A DNA stretch of 64,000 nucleotides. Source: Ichthyophonus hoferi. Taxonomy: Eukaryota; Opisthokonta; Ichthyosporea; Ichthyophonida; Ichthyophonidae. The stretch lies in the NCBI GenBank assembly GCA_002751075.1, contig NAOQ01000186.1, positions 13,166-77,165 of the forward strand, given 5' to 3'. The stretch's first letter is position 1, and each line of letters begins with the position of its first letter. Position numbers and translations under genes: made by a program. The notes beneath the pieces were generated by a model, which saw only the letters and a list, made by a program, of their open reading frames with translations, was not told where the DNA came from and ran no database searches. This document shows positions 63,198-64,000 of this stretch, piece after piece.

Positions 63198-64000
63198 AAT
63201 GAGGGTGAATTTATATACGTCAAAGTAATAGTTGAAGATCAGTGACCTTTACATTAAAAAATAACTTGTGTTTGAGCATAGGCATATGCCTAAATGTCTT
63301 GCATTATATATAGTTAAGCTAAATACAAAACCAACTGGGGGAAAAAAAAGAAGAAAAAAAAGAGAGAGAGAGTGAAAAAAAAGCTTAGAATTTCAGTTCT
63401 CCTTCACAAAATGGTGTCCCCTTTGTGGTGCTATAAATCACGTAATTGCATAATATAAATGTGTTAGGTACACAATATAACTATGTTGTGTATAATTTAT
63501 ATATTGGCGTACAACTACGAAGTCGCATAATAAATATCTTCTATGGTAACTCCAAGTGTCGAATCAAAATCACCGACAATCACTTTGGCGATTGCATACG
63601 ATTAATCATTTTATTGCATGATATTATCCTTGAAATCAAACTATTGGCTTCTAGTAAAACTTTTTTTTTTCTGAGTGACTAAAAATCCTCAACTTCTGCA
63701 TAAAAATATTACTAAGTTGACTGGCTGATTATTTATAGTTACTATTATTGCTTAAAACTATTTTTTATTAAGTAAGACTCTTAAAACTACAAATTACTCT
63801 ATGGTTAGAGTATTATAAGGCTCTGAAGCGACTATGTCTATATTTTTTCTTGACCAATGGTTGCTTTCTTTTGGCATCTACACTTATATAAAAGATTTAA
63901 TGCCTTATTTGATTGCTTGCAAGTTAGTAAATACGCGATGCAGCTTCCTAGACCTAGACTAATATGCTGACATGTATCAGGCATAAAGGACAAAAAAGAT
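63198..64000. other. 5' flank of the phosphatase gene, no gene seen
   Basis: Likely promoter region of the minus-strand phosphatase gene, with a purine-rich run (GAAAAAAAAGAGAGAGAG type) at about 63342-63382. Otherwise AT-rich with no supported coding exon. Confidence 0.45.

Overview
This is a eukaryotic nuclear contig: AT-rich, with protein-coding genes cut into many small exons by GT-AG introns of roughly 200 to 1,600 bases, many microsatellites, decayed LTR retroelements and two runs of N (40324-40786 and 54442-55069). The gene set fits an intron-dense opisthokont such as an ichthyosporean-like protist or an early-diverging fungus. A GCR1_C-type DNA-binding protein points towards fungi and their relatives, while RBM5/10-like and DHX35-like proteins with about 21 introns each argue against a yeast. 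I cannot name the species.

Five host genes can be built exon by exon. (1) 600-3159, minus: a glutamine-rich transcription factor ending in a GCR1_C-like domain (5 exons, 535 aa). (2) 16555-31296, plus: an RBM5/RBM10-type splicing factor (22 exons, 884 aa). (3) 32111-34422, minus: a RING-H2 E3 ubiquitin ligase with candidate UIM, SAP-like and ubiquitin-like segments after the RING (3 exons, 539 aa). (4) 45575-58140, minus: the DEAH-box spliceosomal helicase DHX35 (21 exons, 699 aa). (5) 59376-63197, minus: a divergent PPP-family phosphatase with an N-terminal membrane anchor (6 exons, about 630 aa). Frames close without a break in genes 1 to 4; gene 5 has one uncertain junction.

Between genes: 3.2-16.5 kb is gene-poor and holds an old LTR pair (about 7.3-8.35 kb) and unrecognised decayed sequence. 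34.4-38.7 kb is AT-rich with an 80-base tandem repeat. 38.7-45.1 kb is a badly decayed Ty1/copia element containing the first N run. The second N run lies inside a DHX35 intron and costs no coding sequence.

Genes 2 and 4 both belong to the splicing machinery. Their introns are unusually rich in CCAATC/GATTGG words. The RING gene carries a recent 134-base tandem duplication across an exon end and its splice donor, which makes a possible in-frame 24-base mini-exon. No clearly new multi-gene system was found; the best leads are the CCAAT-rich introns, the RING duplication, the RING protein's domain layout and the membrane-anchored phosphatase.
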